Part shown: positions 1 through 9,258 of the stretch, piece after piece
Layout of the letters: every line of letters begins with the position of its first letter
How positions within the stretch are numbered: position 1 is the first letter of the stretch
Assembly (NCBI GenBank): GCA_016717115.1
Contig: JADKGE010000003.1
Coordinates: forward strand, 186,001-250,000
Length of the DNA: 64,000 nucleotides
Direction: 5' to 3'
From: Actinomycetota bacterium
Lineage (GTDB): Bacteria; Actinomycetota; Actinomycetes; S36-B12
Translations under genes and position numbers: made by a program
The notes under the pieces: model-generated
What the model was told of the DNA's origin: nothing
The model's input: only the letters and a program-made list of their open reading frames with translations
Databases searched by the model: none

Positions 1-1
1 C

Positions 2-1369
2 ACGCAGTCGGGTGGTCCGCTGAGCGGATCCCAGGTCCCGATGGATGAGGTGCGCCACGACATCGAGGCCGCCAACGAGCGACTGGCCGAGAAGGGCTTG
101 CGCGTCCTGGCCTTCGCGGCTCGCCTTCTCGACGAGAGCGACGTCGCCGTCATGGAGTCCGATCCCATGGCTCTGGTGCAGGACCTCTCCTTCGCCGGGA
201 TGGTCGGCATCATCGACCCGCTGCGCGCCGAGGCCAAGGATGCCGTCCGTGTTGCCCTTCATGCCGGCATCGACGTGCGGATGATCACGGGAGACCACGC
301 GGTGACGGCCGCCGCGATCGGCGAGAGTCTCGGTCTCGGCCCCGGCGCCATCAGCGGACCCGAACTGCAGGCGCTGACGGACGACGAGCTGAAGGCGCGG
401 ATGCCGGAACTGCACGTGTTCGGGCGCGTGACGCCCGACGACAAGCTCCGCCTCGCCCGCGTGATGCAGGAGACCGGCCTGATCGTCGCGATGACGGGCG
501 ATGCCGTCAACGATGCCGCGGCGCTGAAGCAGGCAGACATCGGCGTGGCCATGGGCTCAGGCAGCGAGGTCACGAAGCAGGCAGCGCGGATGATCCTGAC
601 GGACGACAACTTCGGCACGCTGGTGCACGCTGTCGAGCTCGGCCGGATCACGTACGACAAGATCGTCTCGTTCGTCCGCGTGCAGATGTCCCAGCTCCTG
701 TCACTCGTGCTGCTGTTCGTCGCCGCGACCGTCTTCAACGTCAACGAAGGCATGGCGCTCACCCCGTCGATGGTCCTGTTCGTCGGGCTGTTCATCGTCA
801 TCTTCCCCGTGGTCGTGGTCGCCAACGATCCGGGCGCGCCGGACATCATGTCTCGACCGCCGCGTGACCCCAAGGTGCCGTTGACGAACTCCCGAGCCGT
901 GTGGCGATGGGTCCTGTACGGCGCCACCCGGTTCCTGCCCGCGTTCGCATGCCTGGTCTGGGGACCCGATCTGCCCAGCATCGACACCTCCAGCGCATCC
1001 ATGACCATGTGCTTCGCGGTGATCGCCCTCGGGGCCGTCTTCGGTGGGCTCGTGCTGCGCCGCGACCCCGTCAGCGGCCTGTCCGCCCCGGTCCTGAAGG
1101 CGCTGGCCATCCTGGCGATCCCGACCGCTCTGGTCGTCCTGGCCACGGAGCTGCCCATGGCGCAGAAGGGGTTCATGACCCAGTCCCTCACCGGTACCCA
1201 GTGGCTCATCGTGGTGGGCCTGTCCCTGATCGGCCCAGTCGTCGTCGAGGCCGACAAGTGGATCCGCAGGCGACGCTCTCCCGTCGCGGCGCCCGCCGAT
1301 GCCCGGTCCGCCGTCGAGCCGGCCCGTGCCCACCGGCCTGTACCAGCGCTCGCCATCGAAGGGAAGTGA
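2..1369 (+). CDS. Cation-transporting P-type ATPase, C-terminal part (5' partial)
   Basis: The reading frame is open to the left edge, so only about 455 C-terminal residues are present. It would pump a cation across the membrane using ATP. Visible are the DP motif (IIDPLR), the TGD motif (MITGDHAVTAA), the P-domain Mg-binding motif and then several hydrophobic helices of the C-terminal transport domain. The phosphorylated DKTGT Asp lies upstream of the window. The hinge motif near nt 491-526 reads MTGDAVNDAAAL instead of the usual GDGVNDAPAL; both acidic residues and the Asn are kept. The last 30 residues are a basic, Pro/Ala-rich tail. The stop overlaps or nearly touches the PPK2 start downstream, so the two are probably cotranscribed. 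The ion cannot be told from this part; the Ca/Mg-type or general cation family fits best. Confidence 0.9.
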   Translation, partial: TQSGGPLSGSQVPMDEVRHDIEAANERLAEKGLRVLAFAARLLDESDVAVMESDPMALVQDLSFAGMVGIIDPLRAEAKDAVRVALHAGIDVRMITGDHAVTAAAIGESLGLGPGAISGPELQALTDDELKARMPELHVFGRVTPDDKLRLARVMQETGLIVAMTGDAVNDAAALKQADIGVAMGSGSEVTKQAARMILTDDNFGTLVHAVELGRITYDKIVSFVRVQMSQLLSLVLLFVAATVFNVNEGMALTPSMVLFVGLFIVIFPVVVVANDPGAPDIMSRPPRDPKVPLTNSRAVWRWVLYGATRFLPAFACLVWGPDLPSIDTSSASMTMCFAVIALGAVFGGLVLRRDPVSGLSAPVLKALAILAIPTALVVLATELPMAQKGFMTQSLTGTQWLIVVGLSLIGPVVVEADKWIRRRRSPVAAPADARSAVEPARAHRPVPALAIEGK

Positions 1370-1374
1370 AGCCG

Positions 1375-2283
1375 GTGTCCAAGAAGCCGAAGAAGGATCA
1401 GAAGGCGTCGAAGGAGGCGCGCACGTCGTCGAAGCAGGAAGCGAGCACGCCGGTCAGTGCCCCGGAGGCCGTCGGCCCGACGGAACCTACGCTCGAGGCG
1501 GTTCCCGCGCCTCGGATGAAGGAGAGGGAGTACCAGAAGGCCCTGCGCCCTCTGCACGCCGAGCTGGTCGCACTCCAGGACTGGGTCAAGGACACCGGGG
1601 CGAAGGTCGTCGTCGTCTTCGAGGGTCGCGACACGGCTGGCAAGGGCGGCGCGATCAAGGCGATCACCGAGCGAGTCACCCCGCGCGTGTTCCGAGTGGT
1701 CGCACTCTCGGCTCCGACGGAACGGGAGAAGTCGCAGATGTACATCCAGCGGTATGTGGAGCACTTCCCGGCAGCGGGTGAAGTCGTGATCTTCGACCGC
1801 AGCTGGTACAACCGGGCCGGCGTCGAACGAGTGATGGGCTTCTGCACACCTGAGCAGACGGAGCGCTTCCTGGCCCTCACGCCCGCGGTGGAGAAGGCGA
1901 TGGTCGACTCGGGGATCACGCTCATCAAGTACTGGCTCGAGGTCAGCCCGCAGGAGCAGACGAAGCGGCTCCAGAGCCGCATCAACGATCCGCGAAAGAC
2001 GTGGAAGCTCACGGACATGGACCTGAAGTCCTACACGCGCTGGTACGACTACGGTCGGGCGCGTGACGCCATGATCGAGGCGACGAACAGCGAGTGGGCG
2101 CCGTGGCACATCGCCGTGACGGACGACAAGAAGCGCGGGCGACTGAACATCATCACGCACCTGCTGACCCAGATCCCGTACGTGGCGCCTGCCGCCCGGG
2201 AGGTCAAGCTGCCCAGGCGGCAGGCACGTGGCGCCTATGTCGAACCGGATCTGTCTGGTCTGCGCATCCCGGTCATCTACTGA
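1375..2283 (+). CDS. ppk2: Polyphosphate kinase 2 (PPK2 family)
   Basis: About 302 residues. PPK2 enzymes transfer phosphate between polyphosphate and nucleotides in the cytoplasm, normally in the direction polyP + NDP to NTP. Walker A is FEGRDTAGKGG near residues 82-92; Walker B and lid follow as FDRSWYNRAG near residue 140 and a basic segment RINDPRKTWKLTDMD. The first 40 residues are Lys/Ser-rich and poorly ordered, then the conserved YQKALRPLHAEL helix begins. I chose GTG at 1375 because GAAGGGAAG (1358-1366) lies about 9 nt upstream; GTG at 1366, overlapping the ATPase stop, is the alternative. Close coupling to the ATPase gene suggests one transcript. Which nucleotide is used (class I, II or III) cannot be decided by eye. 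Confidence 0.92.
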   Translation: MSKKPKKDQKASKEARTSSKQEASTPVSAPEAVGPTEPTLEAVPAPRMKEREYQKALRPLHAELVALQDWVKDTGAKVVVVFEGRDTAGKGGAIKAITERVTPRVFRVVALSAPTEREKSQMYIQRYVEHFPAAGEVVIFDRSWYNRAGVERVMGFCTPEQTERFLALTPAVEKAMVDSGITLIKYWLEVSPQEQTKRLQSRINDPRKTWKLTDMDLKSYTRWYDYGRARDAMIEATNSEWAPWHIAVTDDKKRGRLNIITHLLTQIPYVAPAAREVKLPRRQARGAYVEPDLSGLRIPVIY

Positions 2284-2293
2284 CGGTCGGGCG

Positions 2294-4480
2294 CTACGCC
2301 GACGTGGTGTCCCGAGGTGCGGCGCCCACCATCGCATCCTCCCGTGTCGCGTGCCGGTCCTTGGCGCCGTCGATGTCGACGGCCGGGAGCAGACGATCCA
2401 GCCAGCCCGGCAGCCACCAGTTCGCCTTGCCCATGAGCTTCATCGCTGCAGGGACCAGCACCATGCGGACAATCGTCGCGTCGACGAAGATGGCCGTGGC
2501 CAGGCCCAGTCCCATCATCTTCGTGGCCGGATCCTCGCCGAGTACGAAGCCGAGGAAGACGCAGATCATGATGAGGGCGGCGGACGTGATCACTCGGGCC
2601 GAGCTGGCGATGCCACGGATCACGGCCGAGTCGCTGTCGCCCGTCCGCACGTACTCCTCGCGGATGCGGGACATCAAGAACACCTCGTAGTCCATGGACA
2701 GCCCGAAGAGGACGGCGAACATGAACATCGGAATGAAGGGAATGACCGGAACGGTCGACTCCAGCCCGATGAGGTCCATGCCCCATCCCCACTGGAACAC
2801 CACGACGATCACGCCATAGGCCGCGCCTAGGCTGAGCAGAGTCATGAGTGCGGCCTTGAGCGGCACGACGATCGAGCGGAACACGAAGACGAGCAGCAGG
2901 ACGGCCATCGAGATCACGGCGACGATGAACAGGGGCAGTCGGTCGCGAACCTTGTTGCCGATGTCCGCCCAGCTGGCCGTCTGACCGCCGATGTGGGCTC
3001 GGGCGGGGCTGTCAGCGAGTACGCGGGGGAAGACGTCCGCGCGGAGCCGCTCGATGGTGGTCACCGTCGCCGCATCCTGCGGTGCGGTGGTGGGGAAGGC
3101 GAGGATCGTCGCGACGCCGGCCGCGGTGCTCACCTGAGGCTCGGCGACAGAGGCGATGCCCTCATCGGAGGCCAGGGCCGATCGGAGCGGCTCGATGACC
3201 GAAGGATCCTCCGAGATGTCCACGGCAACGAGCAGAGGACCGTTGATGCCCGGTCCGAATCCATCAGCGACGAGGTCGTAGGCCAGTCGCTCGGTCCTCG
3301 AGGTCGGCAGCGAGCCCTCGTCCGGGAACCCCAGGCGCATCGTGAGAATCGGAGCCGCCAACATGAGCAGGAGAGCCGTCGTGCCGACCGTGTAGAACCA
3401 GGCATGCCGGGACACGTGCGACCCCCACCGCAACCAGCGCGGGCTCACCATGTGGTCCGCGTCCAAGGTGATGCCGCGATGGGAGCGGCGGTTGATGTGT
3501 TGGCCAGCGAGACCGAGGAACGCCGGCAGGAGGGTCACCGAGGCGACCACCATGACGAGAACGATGATCGACGTCGCGATTCCCGCGGCGGTCATGAAGG
3601 GGATACCGGCGAACGCCATACCGAGAACCGCGATGACGACCGAGCCGCCGGCGAAGATAACGGTCTGTCCGGCAGTGGCGACGGCTCGGCCGGCCGACTC
3701 GTCCACGGGCAGTCCCTGCGCGAGGTACTCGCGGTGGCGGGTGACGAGGAAGAGCGCGTAGTCGATCCCGACGCCGAGGGCGATCATGCTCGCCATCTGA
3801 GGGGCCCAGCTGGGGATGTCGACGATGCGGGTGACCAGCGCCATCGAGCTGACGCCAAGCGCGAGGCCGAAGAGGGCGATGCCGATGGGCAGGCCCATGG
3901 CGATCAGCGATCCGAAGGCCAGCAGCAGGATGACCATCGCGGCGACGACGCCGATCAGTTCACCGGTCCCCGTCTGGCTCTCCTCGAACGTGAAGAACAG
4001 GTCGCCCCCCATCTCGATCTGCAGCGGCGAGCCGGCACGCGATTCGACGACGGCGGCCTTGAGGTTGTCGAGGTCCGTCGTGGTGAGGGCGTCCACGGTG
4101 GGGTACTGGACCCGGACGATGGCCGTGGTGGCATCGGGTGACACGACCTCGGTCGTGCCGAGCACGTTCGGCAGGCCGGAGAGGGACGACGTCACCTTCG
4201 CGAGGGCGGACTGCGCCGCGGGGTCGGCGAAGGTCGTGGACTCCTCGAGTGGTGTCATGACCACCTGAGCGCTGATTCCGCCCCCCGAGGCTCCCGACGA
4301 CTGCAGGAGATCGACGGCGGCCTGTGAGTCGAGGCCCGGAACCACGAAGGAGTCCTCCATCACCGCACCGAAGGTGGCGGAGGCGACGACCACGAGAACG
4401 GCGGTCACCACCCACGCCCCGATCACGCGCCACGCGTGACTGGCGGCGTACTTCCCCCACCGATACAGGTAAGTCGACAT
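2294..4480 (-). CDS. MMPL/RND family transporter
   Basis: A 728-residue inner-membrane exporter of the MMPL branch of the RND superfamily, which in actinobacteria moves lipids or other hydrophobic compounds using proton-motive force. A short cytoplasmic start (MSTYLYRWGKYAA) leads to TM1, then a large extracytoplasmic loop, five clustered TM helices with the GIDYALFLVTRHR motif, a second TM, second loop, and a matching cluster with GLSMDYEVFLMSRIREEY. This is the expected two-fold repeat with about 12 TM segments. It ends 10 nt from the convergent PPK2 stop and is divergent from the sensor kinase at 4660, which makes that two-component system a plausible regulator. Substrate unknown. An inverted repeat GTCGGC-N5-GCCGAC lies in the leader at 4509-4525. 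Confidence 0.92.
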   Translation of the reverse strand: MSTYLYRWGKYAASHAWRVIGAWVVTAVLVVVASATFGAVMEDSFVVPGLDSQAAVDLLQSSGASGGGISAQVVMTPLEESTTFADPAAQSALAKVTSSLSGLPNVLGTTEVVSPDATTAIVRVQYPTVDALTTTDLDNLKAAVVESRAGSPLQIEMGGDLFFTFEESQTGTGELIGVVAAMVILLLAFGSLIAMGLPIGIALFGLALGVSSMALVTRIVDIPSWAPQMASMIALGVGIDYALFLVTRHREYLAQGLPVDESAGRAVATAGQTVIFAGGSVVIAVLGMAFAGIPFMTAAGIATSIIVLVMVVASVTLLPAFLGLAGQHINRRSHRGITLDADHMVSPRWLRWGSHVSRHAWFYTVGTTALLLMLAAPILTMRLGFPDEGSLPTSRTERLAYDLVADGFGPGINGPLLVAVDISEDPSVIEPLRSALASDEGIASVAEPQVSTAAGVATILAFPTTAPQDAATVTTIERLRADVFPRVLADSPARAHIGGQTASWADIGNKVRDRLPLFIVAVISMAVLLLVFVFRSIVVPLKAALMTLLSLGAAYGVIVVVFQWGWGMDLIGLESTVPVIPFIPMFMFAVLFGLSMDYEVFLMSRIREEYVRTGDSDSAVIRGIASSARVITSAALIMICVFLGFVLGEDPATKMMGLGLATAIFVDATIVRMVLVPAAMKLMGKANWWLPGWLDRLLPAVDIDGAKDRHATREDAMVGAAPRDTTSA

Positions 4481-4659
4481 GTTCCTGCTCCCTTGCGCGT
4501 TCCTGGCTGTCGGCCGGATGCCGACCCGGCTTCATCGTGATCGCCTTCGGAGCACGGCGAATCAGCCGAACAGTTCCGATCTGCACCGGCCGATGGGCCG
4601 GGCGAGAACCGTCCTTTCGGTCGAGTCGTCGGGCGGTGTCAGTCCTCTACGCTTCAGAC

Positions 4660-5808
4660 GTGGTGCGACAGGGTCTTCTCTCCGTGTGGGACGAACCGGC
4701 CGTCGCCAATCCGCCCAAGCGGGTGTGGCGCGACTGGTTGCTCGTCGGGGTCCTCGTGCCGACGGCCGTCCTCGAGGGGCTCCTTCGCCCGGACGTCGTG
4801 TGGCGACCTGTCGCGCTGGTCACGTGCGTCGCGCTGGTCTTCACGCTGCTGTGGCGGCGCACGCACCCCCTGGCCGTCATCCTGACGGTCTTCGTCGTGG
4901 TGACCCTGATCGATCTTGTCGCTCCGGTCTCCAGTTCCGGGGAGCGGTTCGGCCTGTTCACCACGGCGTTCGTCCTGCTCCTCCCCTACGCGCTGGGTCG
5001 CTGGGGATCGGGTCGGGACATCGTCATCGGGCTGGCATTCACACTCGGCGCGCAAGTTCTTTGCGAGGTCGTCAACGGGAATCTGGGAGACATGCTTATC
5101 GGCATCCCCTTCCTCCTCACGCCGGCAGTGCTCGGCCTGGCGGTGCGCTACCGACACAGCGCCCGGAGCCGCGAGGTCGAACAGGTCAAGATGCGCGAGC
5201 GAGAGCAGCTGGCGCGCGAGTTGCACGACACCGTCGCGCACCATGTCTCCGCGATCGTCATCCAGGCGCAGGCGGGCCGGGTCCTCTCTGGCTCGCGTCC
5301 CGACGCTGCTCTGGAGGCACTCCGTGTCATAGAGTCCGAGGCTTCCCGGACCCTGCGCGAGATGCGCACCATGGTGGGGGCGCTGCGCGACGGTCAGGCG
5401 GCCGATCTGGCGCCGCAGCAAGGTATCGCGGACATCCCGTCGCTTGCGCGAGTCGTGGGCCAGAAACCCGTGGTGGACGTCGAGCTGATCGGGGAACTCG
5501 ATGGACTGCCACCCGAGGTGGGTGCCGCCGTCTATCGGCTCGCGCAGGAGTCGATCACCAATGCGGTGCGGCATGCCCGCCATGCGACACGAATCGACGT
5601 CAAGGTCACCGGAGAGGAATCCTGCGTGCGGCTGTCCGTGGTGGACGATGGCGACATGGTCCCTTCGGCTCGCTCATCCTGGGGCTACGGCCTCGTCGGC
5701 ATGACCGAGCGTGCGACGCTTCTCGGCGGCTCGCTCGAAGCTGGCCCCGGCCCCCAACGGGGCTGGACCGTGACCGCCGTCCTGCCGCTTACGGGCGCCG
5801 CCGCATGA
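4660..5808 (+). CDS. Two-component sensor histidine kinase (HisKA_3, NarL-type partner)
   Basis: About 382 residues. Four to five hydrophobic segments in the first 150 residues form a membrane sensor without a large external loop. The HisKA_3 dimerisation helix is ARELHDTVAHHVSAIVIQA, with the phospho-acceptor His in LHDTVAHH. The HATPase domain follows, with an N box (QESITNAVRHARHA) and the glycine-rich GYGLVGMTERATLLGG. I chose GTG 4660: TACGCT (4648-4653) sits 6 nt upstream and would give a leaderless transcript, while no Shine-Dalgarno sequence is visible; earlier ATG codons lack support. The stop overlaps the response regulator start as ATGA, so the two are translationally coupled. Its location divergent from the MMPL exporter suggests control of that exporter. 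Confidence 0.92.
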   Translation: MVRQGLLSVWDEPAVANPPKRVWRDWLLVGVLVPTAVLEGLLRPDVVWRPVALVTCVALVFTLLWRRTHPLAVILTVFVVVTLIDLVAPVSSSGERFGLFTTAFVLLLPYALGRWGSGRDIVIGLAFTLGAQVLCEVVNGNLGDMLIGIPFLLTPAVLGLAVRYRHSARSREVEQVKMREREQLARELHDTVAHHVSAIVIQAQAGRVLSGSRPDAALEALRVIESEASRTLREMRTMVGALRDGQAADLAPQQGIADIPSLARVVGQKPVVDVELIGELDGLPPEVGAAVYRLAQESITNAVRHARHATRIDVKVTGEESCVRLSVVDDGDMVPSARSSWGYGLVGMTERATLLGGSLEAGPGPQRGWTVTAVLPLTGAAA

Positions 5809-6461
5809 CGATTCGTGTGCTCGTGGCGGACGACCAGGAACTCGTCCGTACCGGGTTGTCGATGATCCTCGATGCGCAGCCGGATATCGAGGTGGTCGGG
5901 CAGGCGGCCACCGGCCGTGAGGCTGTGACGATGGCCCGCGAGCGTCGCCCCGATGTCTGCCTGTTCGACATCCGCATGCCCGACATGGACGGCATCGAGG
6001 CCACGCGGCTGCTCGCCGGCCCCGAGGTCGATGACCCGATCGCGGTCGTCGTCATCACCACCTTCGACCTGGACGAGTACGTGCACGGTGCCCTGAAGGC
6101 CGGCGCCCGCGGGTTCCTGCTCAAGGACTGCGGACCCGAACTGCTGAGTCAGGCGATCCATGCGGCCGCGAACGGCGACGCGCTCATCGCCCCCAACGTG
6201 ACCGCGCGCCTCCTGGCGGAGTTCGCGGACGCCCGCAAGGGTCCGCCACCCGTCCAGCCCATCGCTCCGCTGACGGAACGGGAGGAGGAGGTGCTCCTGT
6301 CTCTCGCGCACGGGCTCACGAACGCCGAGATCGCCGTCGATCTCCACATCAGCCTCAGCACCGTCAAGACGCACCTCGGCAGCCTGATGGCGAAGCTGGG
6401 GGCGCGGAACCGCGTCGAGATGGCGATGTGGGCCTACGAGACGGGACGGATGCGCCCGTGA
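5805..6461 (+). CDS. LuxR/NarL-family response regulator
   Basis: 218 residues. The receiver domain has the acidic pair in VLVADDQELVR, phospho-acceptor Asp in CLFDIRMPDMDG, and Lys in FLLKDCG. The C-terminal LuxR helix-turn-helix starts at LTEREEEVLLSLAHGLTN and includes STVKTHLGSLMAKL. It is the output partner of the kinase just upstream, whose stop overlaps this ATG. A strong hairpin follows directly after the stop, ending the two-gene operon. Target genes are unknown; the divergent MMPL gene is the first candidate. Confidence 0.95.
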   Translation: MTIRVLVADDQELVRTGLSMILDAQPDIEVVGQAATGREAVTMARERRPDVCLFDIRMPDMDGIEATRLLAGPEVDDPIAVVVITTFDLDEYVHGALKAGARGFLLKDCGPELLSQAIHAAANGDALIAPNVTARLLAEFADARKGPPPVQPIAPLTEREEEVLLSLAHGLTNAEIAVDLHISLSTVKTHLGSLMAKLGARNRVEMAMWAYETGRMRP

Positions 6462-6468
6462 CACACAG

Positions 6469-6497
6469 GAGCGGGCACCCACCTCGGGTGCCCGCTC
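6469..6497. terminator. Strong hairpin between convergent genes
   Basis: GAGCGGGCACCC (6469-6480) and GGGTGCCCGCTC (6486-6497) form a perfect 12-bp stem with a 5-nt loop. CACAC and GTGTG flank it and could lengthen the stem. There is no U-tract, as is common in high-GC actinobacteria. It sits between the response regulator and the convergent PhoX-like gene, so it may act in both directions. Confidence 0.8.
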
Positions 6498-6545
6498 GTG
6501 TGCTGCTCCGGAGTCGCGAGCAGCGGTCGCAGTGACTGGCTCGCG

Positions 6546-9071
6546 CTAGGGGGCGTTGCCCGGTACCAGCTGCTGCGTGAAGGTGAACACCTTCGGATCC
6601 TTGGCGTTGACGTCGGCCCGGACCCAGTGGTTGTGAACTTCACCCGGGGTGACCACCCGGGTGAAGTTCTGCAGCCCGAGCGGGTTGTCGACCGTGAACA
6701 CGTGCGAGTCGCCGTTGACGAGCGCGACCTGGCCATTGAATGCCGCAGTGAGGCTGGTCAGCTTCGCCACCTCATCCGCGTAGTGCGTGATCGTGTCGGT
6801 GTTGGTGGCGGACGGGAACATGTCCGCCTGCTGGACGACCATGATGCCCTTGGAGCCACGCGACTTCGCGAACGCGAAGCCGGCGTCGAGCCAAGCGAGA
6901 TTCGCCGCATTGCGTGCCGTGTACTCGGCCAGGTCGCCGTTCTGCGGCCTTCCGCTCACAGACGTGAGCTTCTTGTCTGCATCGATCGGCTGGCCTGCGG
7001 CATCGGTCTGCGGGTAGTTGTTGTCCGAGCCTGGCGTATTCACCGTGATGTAGGTGACGCCGTCGTGCTCCCAGCGGGCGTTCTCGGGGAACTGGGCGCT
7101 CTGCCGCGTCACGTCAAGTCGATCCTGTCCCTGTGACTTGCTGTCCGAGAAGAACATCGTGCGGATCAGCGCGAGCCGCTCGTTGGGAGCGTAGAGGCCG
7201 TTGCTCTGGCGGTCGCAGTCCGTCCACTCGTTGTCGCCGGGCGTGTAGATCGTCGCCCACTTGACCACCGAGAACATGGCCTGCGCCTGGTCGTATTGCG
7301 CCTGGTCGCATGGCGCGTTCGAGCCGGCCTTGATGTCGCCGTCGAACACGGTGAACTCGAGTTCCTGCTTGTTGATGTCGTTGATCACGTTCGGGAGTGC
7401 GGCCGGGCCCGTTGCCGTGTAGGGCATGTCGCCCCACAGGCCGATCGAGTAGCCCCGTCGGTCATCCTGACCACCGTGGTTGCCCTGGTCCTCGCCGTCG
7501 TGCCCGTTCTCCGAGTCGTCGTTGCGGGCCTCGTAGACGCGGTCCCAGCTGTCGACCGTCATCGTGAGCAGCTGTCCTTGCTCGACGAGTGCTGGGTCGG
7601 CCGAGGCCTTGTGCACCTCAGCGTCGAACAGGAAGGTGCTCTCCTTGTTGGTGAGCCTCGAGATGTCGATGATGCCGCTCGACTCCTCGTCCTCGGTGAT
7701 GAAGGCCGTCGGTGCGGCAAGTGCCGCACTGAACTGCGCCGCGTCGAACTGCGCCAGCACGCCGATCGCGCCGTCCTCGATCCGGTAGGCGAGGATCCGC
7801 GCGAGATGGGCGTTGCCTCCGGGATCCTCCTGGATGAGCACGTTGCCCTCGGTGTCGATCGCCATGTTGTCGGGCTTGTTGAGGGAGGGCGCCTCGGATC
7901 CGTCGAGCAGCAGGGTGAGGGTGCCACCGAGCTGGGGACGGTTCACGTCAGCGAAGCTGAGGCGCCACAGGCCGCCGCCGTCACGCGTCGGTGCACCGAC
8001 GGGCACCGTCTTGTCGCCGCCCTCCGTCGTGAGGAAGTAGTAGTCGTTCGGGTTCCTCGGATCGAAGGCGCCGTCCTCGATCCGGTTGAGCGTGAGGCCC
8101 GCAGCCGCTGCACTGGCGTTCTGGGCGGCGCCGCTCGCGTTCCACTCCGAGTCGGCGAAGCCCACGGCGACTGGTGTGCCCGTGCCGTGTGTGGTGCGGA
8201 AGGCGGCGTCGGTCGTGACTCCGCCCGGGATCGTGAGCACATGGTTGGTGCCGTTCGTCAGACCGGCGCGCTCGACCTCCGTGCCGACGGACTGCTTCGC
8301 GCCCCAGTAGACGCGGAGCTGGCCGGAGCCGCCGTCCTCGTTACCGACCACGACCGTGGTGTCACCGCGCGTGGGGGCCACGATCGTGTTCTCCCAGGAG
8401 AACAGGCCCAGCCGGGGAAGCTGCCACGCCGTGCCACTCATGGTCACGCCGAAGACGCGGCCCTCGTCGCCACTCTCCTCGTTGGCGAAGTACAGGTCGC
8501 CGGCGTAGCCCTTGCGGGTGCTCTTGTTGTAGAGCTGTCCCGGATCGCTGAGGTAGCCCGAGCAGAACCGGCTGAACGCAAGGGTGTGCGTTCCGACGGC
8601 CGCGCCGACTGGTGCCAGCGGGGTGGCGCCGTACTGGCCAGGGGCGCCGTACTGCCAGTAGTTGACGGTCGAGATCAGGTCGCTGCCGCCCTGCACGACA
8701 CCGGTCCTCGGGTCGAGGGTCCACTTCGAGACGAAGGCGCCCTTCTGGCCGTGGGCCCGCGGGACACCGAGGGTGTCGCGGATCTCGTGGTTCATGAGCA
8801 CGGTGAGAGGTCCGTTCTTCGCGCGCTGCGCGCCGAGACCGTCCGGGATGCCGACCATGGGGTAGGCGCCACTGGGGTTGTCGCCGACTGTGAGCAGCGA
8901 CGTGATGGACACTCCTTGCGCGACGGGCAGGACGTACGGAGCGGTGGCGGTGGACGGTCCGGTGCCGACCTCCGAGGGTTGATCGGCGACGGCAGCGCCG
9001 ATCGGCGCCAGGACCAGTGCCCCCGTCAGGGCGGCAACAGCCGCGCTCCGGGGGGAGAGGGTTCGACTCAT
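6546..9071 (-). CDS. Secreted PhoX-like (DUF839) protein fused to a metallophosphatase-like domain
   Basis: 841 residues. A cleavable signal peptide (to about AVADQ, residue 30) marks export. Residues about 40-520 resemble the PhoX/DUF839 beta-propeller family, whose characterised members are Ca/Fe-dependent phosphatases; visible blocks include LMNHEIRD and NMAIDTEGNVLIQEDPGG. A charged Asp/Gly/His linker (about 515-537) leads to a second domain from YSIGLWGDMPY to the end, with VFDGDIKAG, YTPGDNEWTDCDR and LVNGDSHVFTVD, the spaced metal-binding blocks of calcineurin-like phosphoesterases. The product would therefore carry two phosphatase-type folds outside the cell. It is divergent from the ArsR-led heliorhodopsin unit and shares that intergenic region. 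Activity and substrate are inferred from family only. Confidence 0.85.
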   Translation of the reverse strand: MSRTLSPRSAAVAALTGALVLAPIGAAVADQPSEVGTGPSTATAPYVLPVAQGVSITSLLTVGDNPSGAYPMVGIPDGLGAQRAKNGPLTVLMNHEIRDTLGVPRAHGQKGAFVSKWTLDPRTGVVQGGSDLISTVNYWQYGAPGQYGATPLAPVGAAVGTHTLAFSRFCSGYLSDPGQLYNKSTRKGYAGDLYFANEESGDEGRVFGVTMSGTAWQLPRLGLFSWENTIVAPTRGDTTVVVGNEDGGSGQLRVYWGAKQSVGTEVERAGLTNGTNHVLTIPGGVTTDAAFRTTHGTGTPVAVGFADSEWNASGAAQNASAAAAGLTLNRIEDGAFDPRNPNDYYFLTTEGGDKTVPVGAPTRDGGGLWRLSFADVNRPQLGGTLTLLLDGSEAPSLNKPDNMAIDTEGNVLIQEDPGGNAHLARILAYRIEDGAIGVLAQFDAAQFSAALAAPTAFITEDEESSGIIDISRLTNKESTFLFDAEVHKASADPALVEQGQLLTMTVDSWDRVYEARNDDSENGHDGEDQGNHGGQDDRRGYSIGLWGDMPYTATGPAALPNVINDINKQELEFTVFDGDIKAGSNAPCDQAQYDQAQAMFSVVKWATIYTPGDNEWTDCDRQSNGLYAPNERLALIRTMFFSDSKSQGQDRLDVTRQSAQFPENARWEHDGVTYITVNTPGSDNNYPQTDAAGQPIDADKKLTSVSGRPQNGDLAEYTARNAANLAWLDAGFAFAKSRGSKGIMVVQQADMFPSATNTDTITHYADEVAKLTSLTAAFNGQVALVNGDSHVFTVDNPLGLQNFTRVVTPGEVHNHWVRADVNAKDPKVFTFTQQLVPGNAP

Positions 9072-9229
9072 CGCAGGTGGATCCCTTCATCGATGCGGGT
9101 GTCCGGGTTGTCGGACATGTGGAGGCTAGGAGCGGCAGGAGGAATGCCGGCCACGGTCGGCTGGCCGTGGCATGAATGGTCGGCGTCCACTGCACGAACG
9201 ACGGTCCGGGCGTCGGCTCCGGACGGGTC

Positions 9230-9258
9230 TTGACCGTTGCCAACATGTAGGGAATGCT
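9230..9258 (+). promoter_or_regulatory. Candidate promoter of the ArsR-heliorhodopsin operon
   Basis: TTGACC (9230-9235) and AATGCT (9253-9258) are separated by 17 nt. The -10 box ends 7 nt before ATG 9266, so the transcript could be leaderless. The -35 matches consensus 5/6; the -10 is weak. Confidence 0.45.

Noticed and set aside
259..2337. Long minus-strand open frame opposite the ATPase and PPK2 genes
   Set aside because: Both plus-strand genes carry clear catalytic motifs; the antisense translation shows none and spans two genes.
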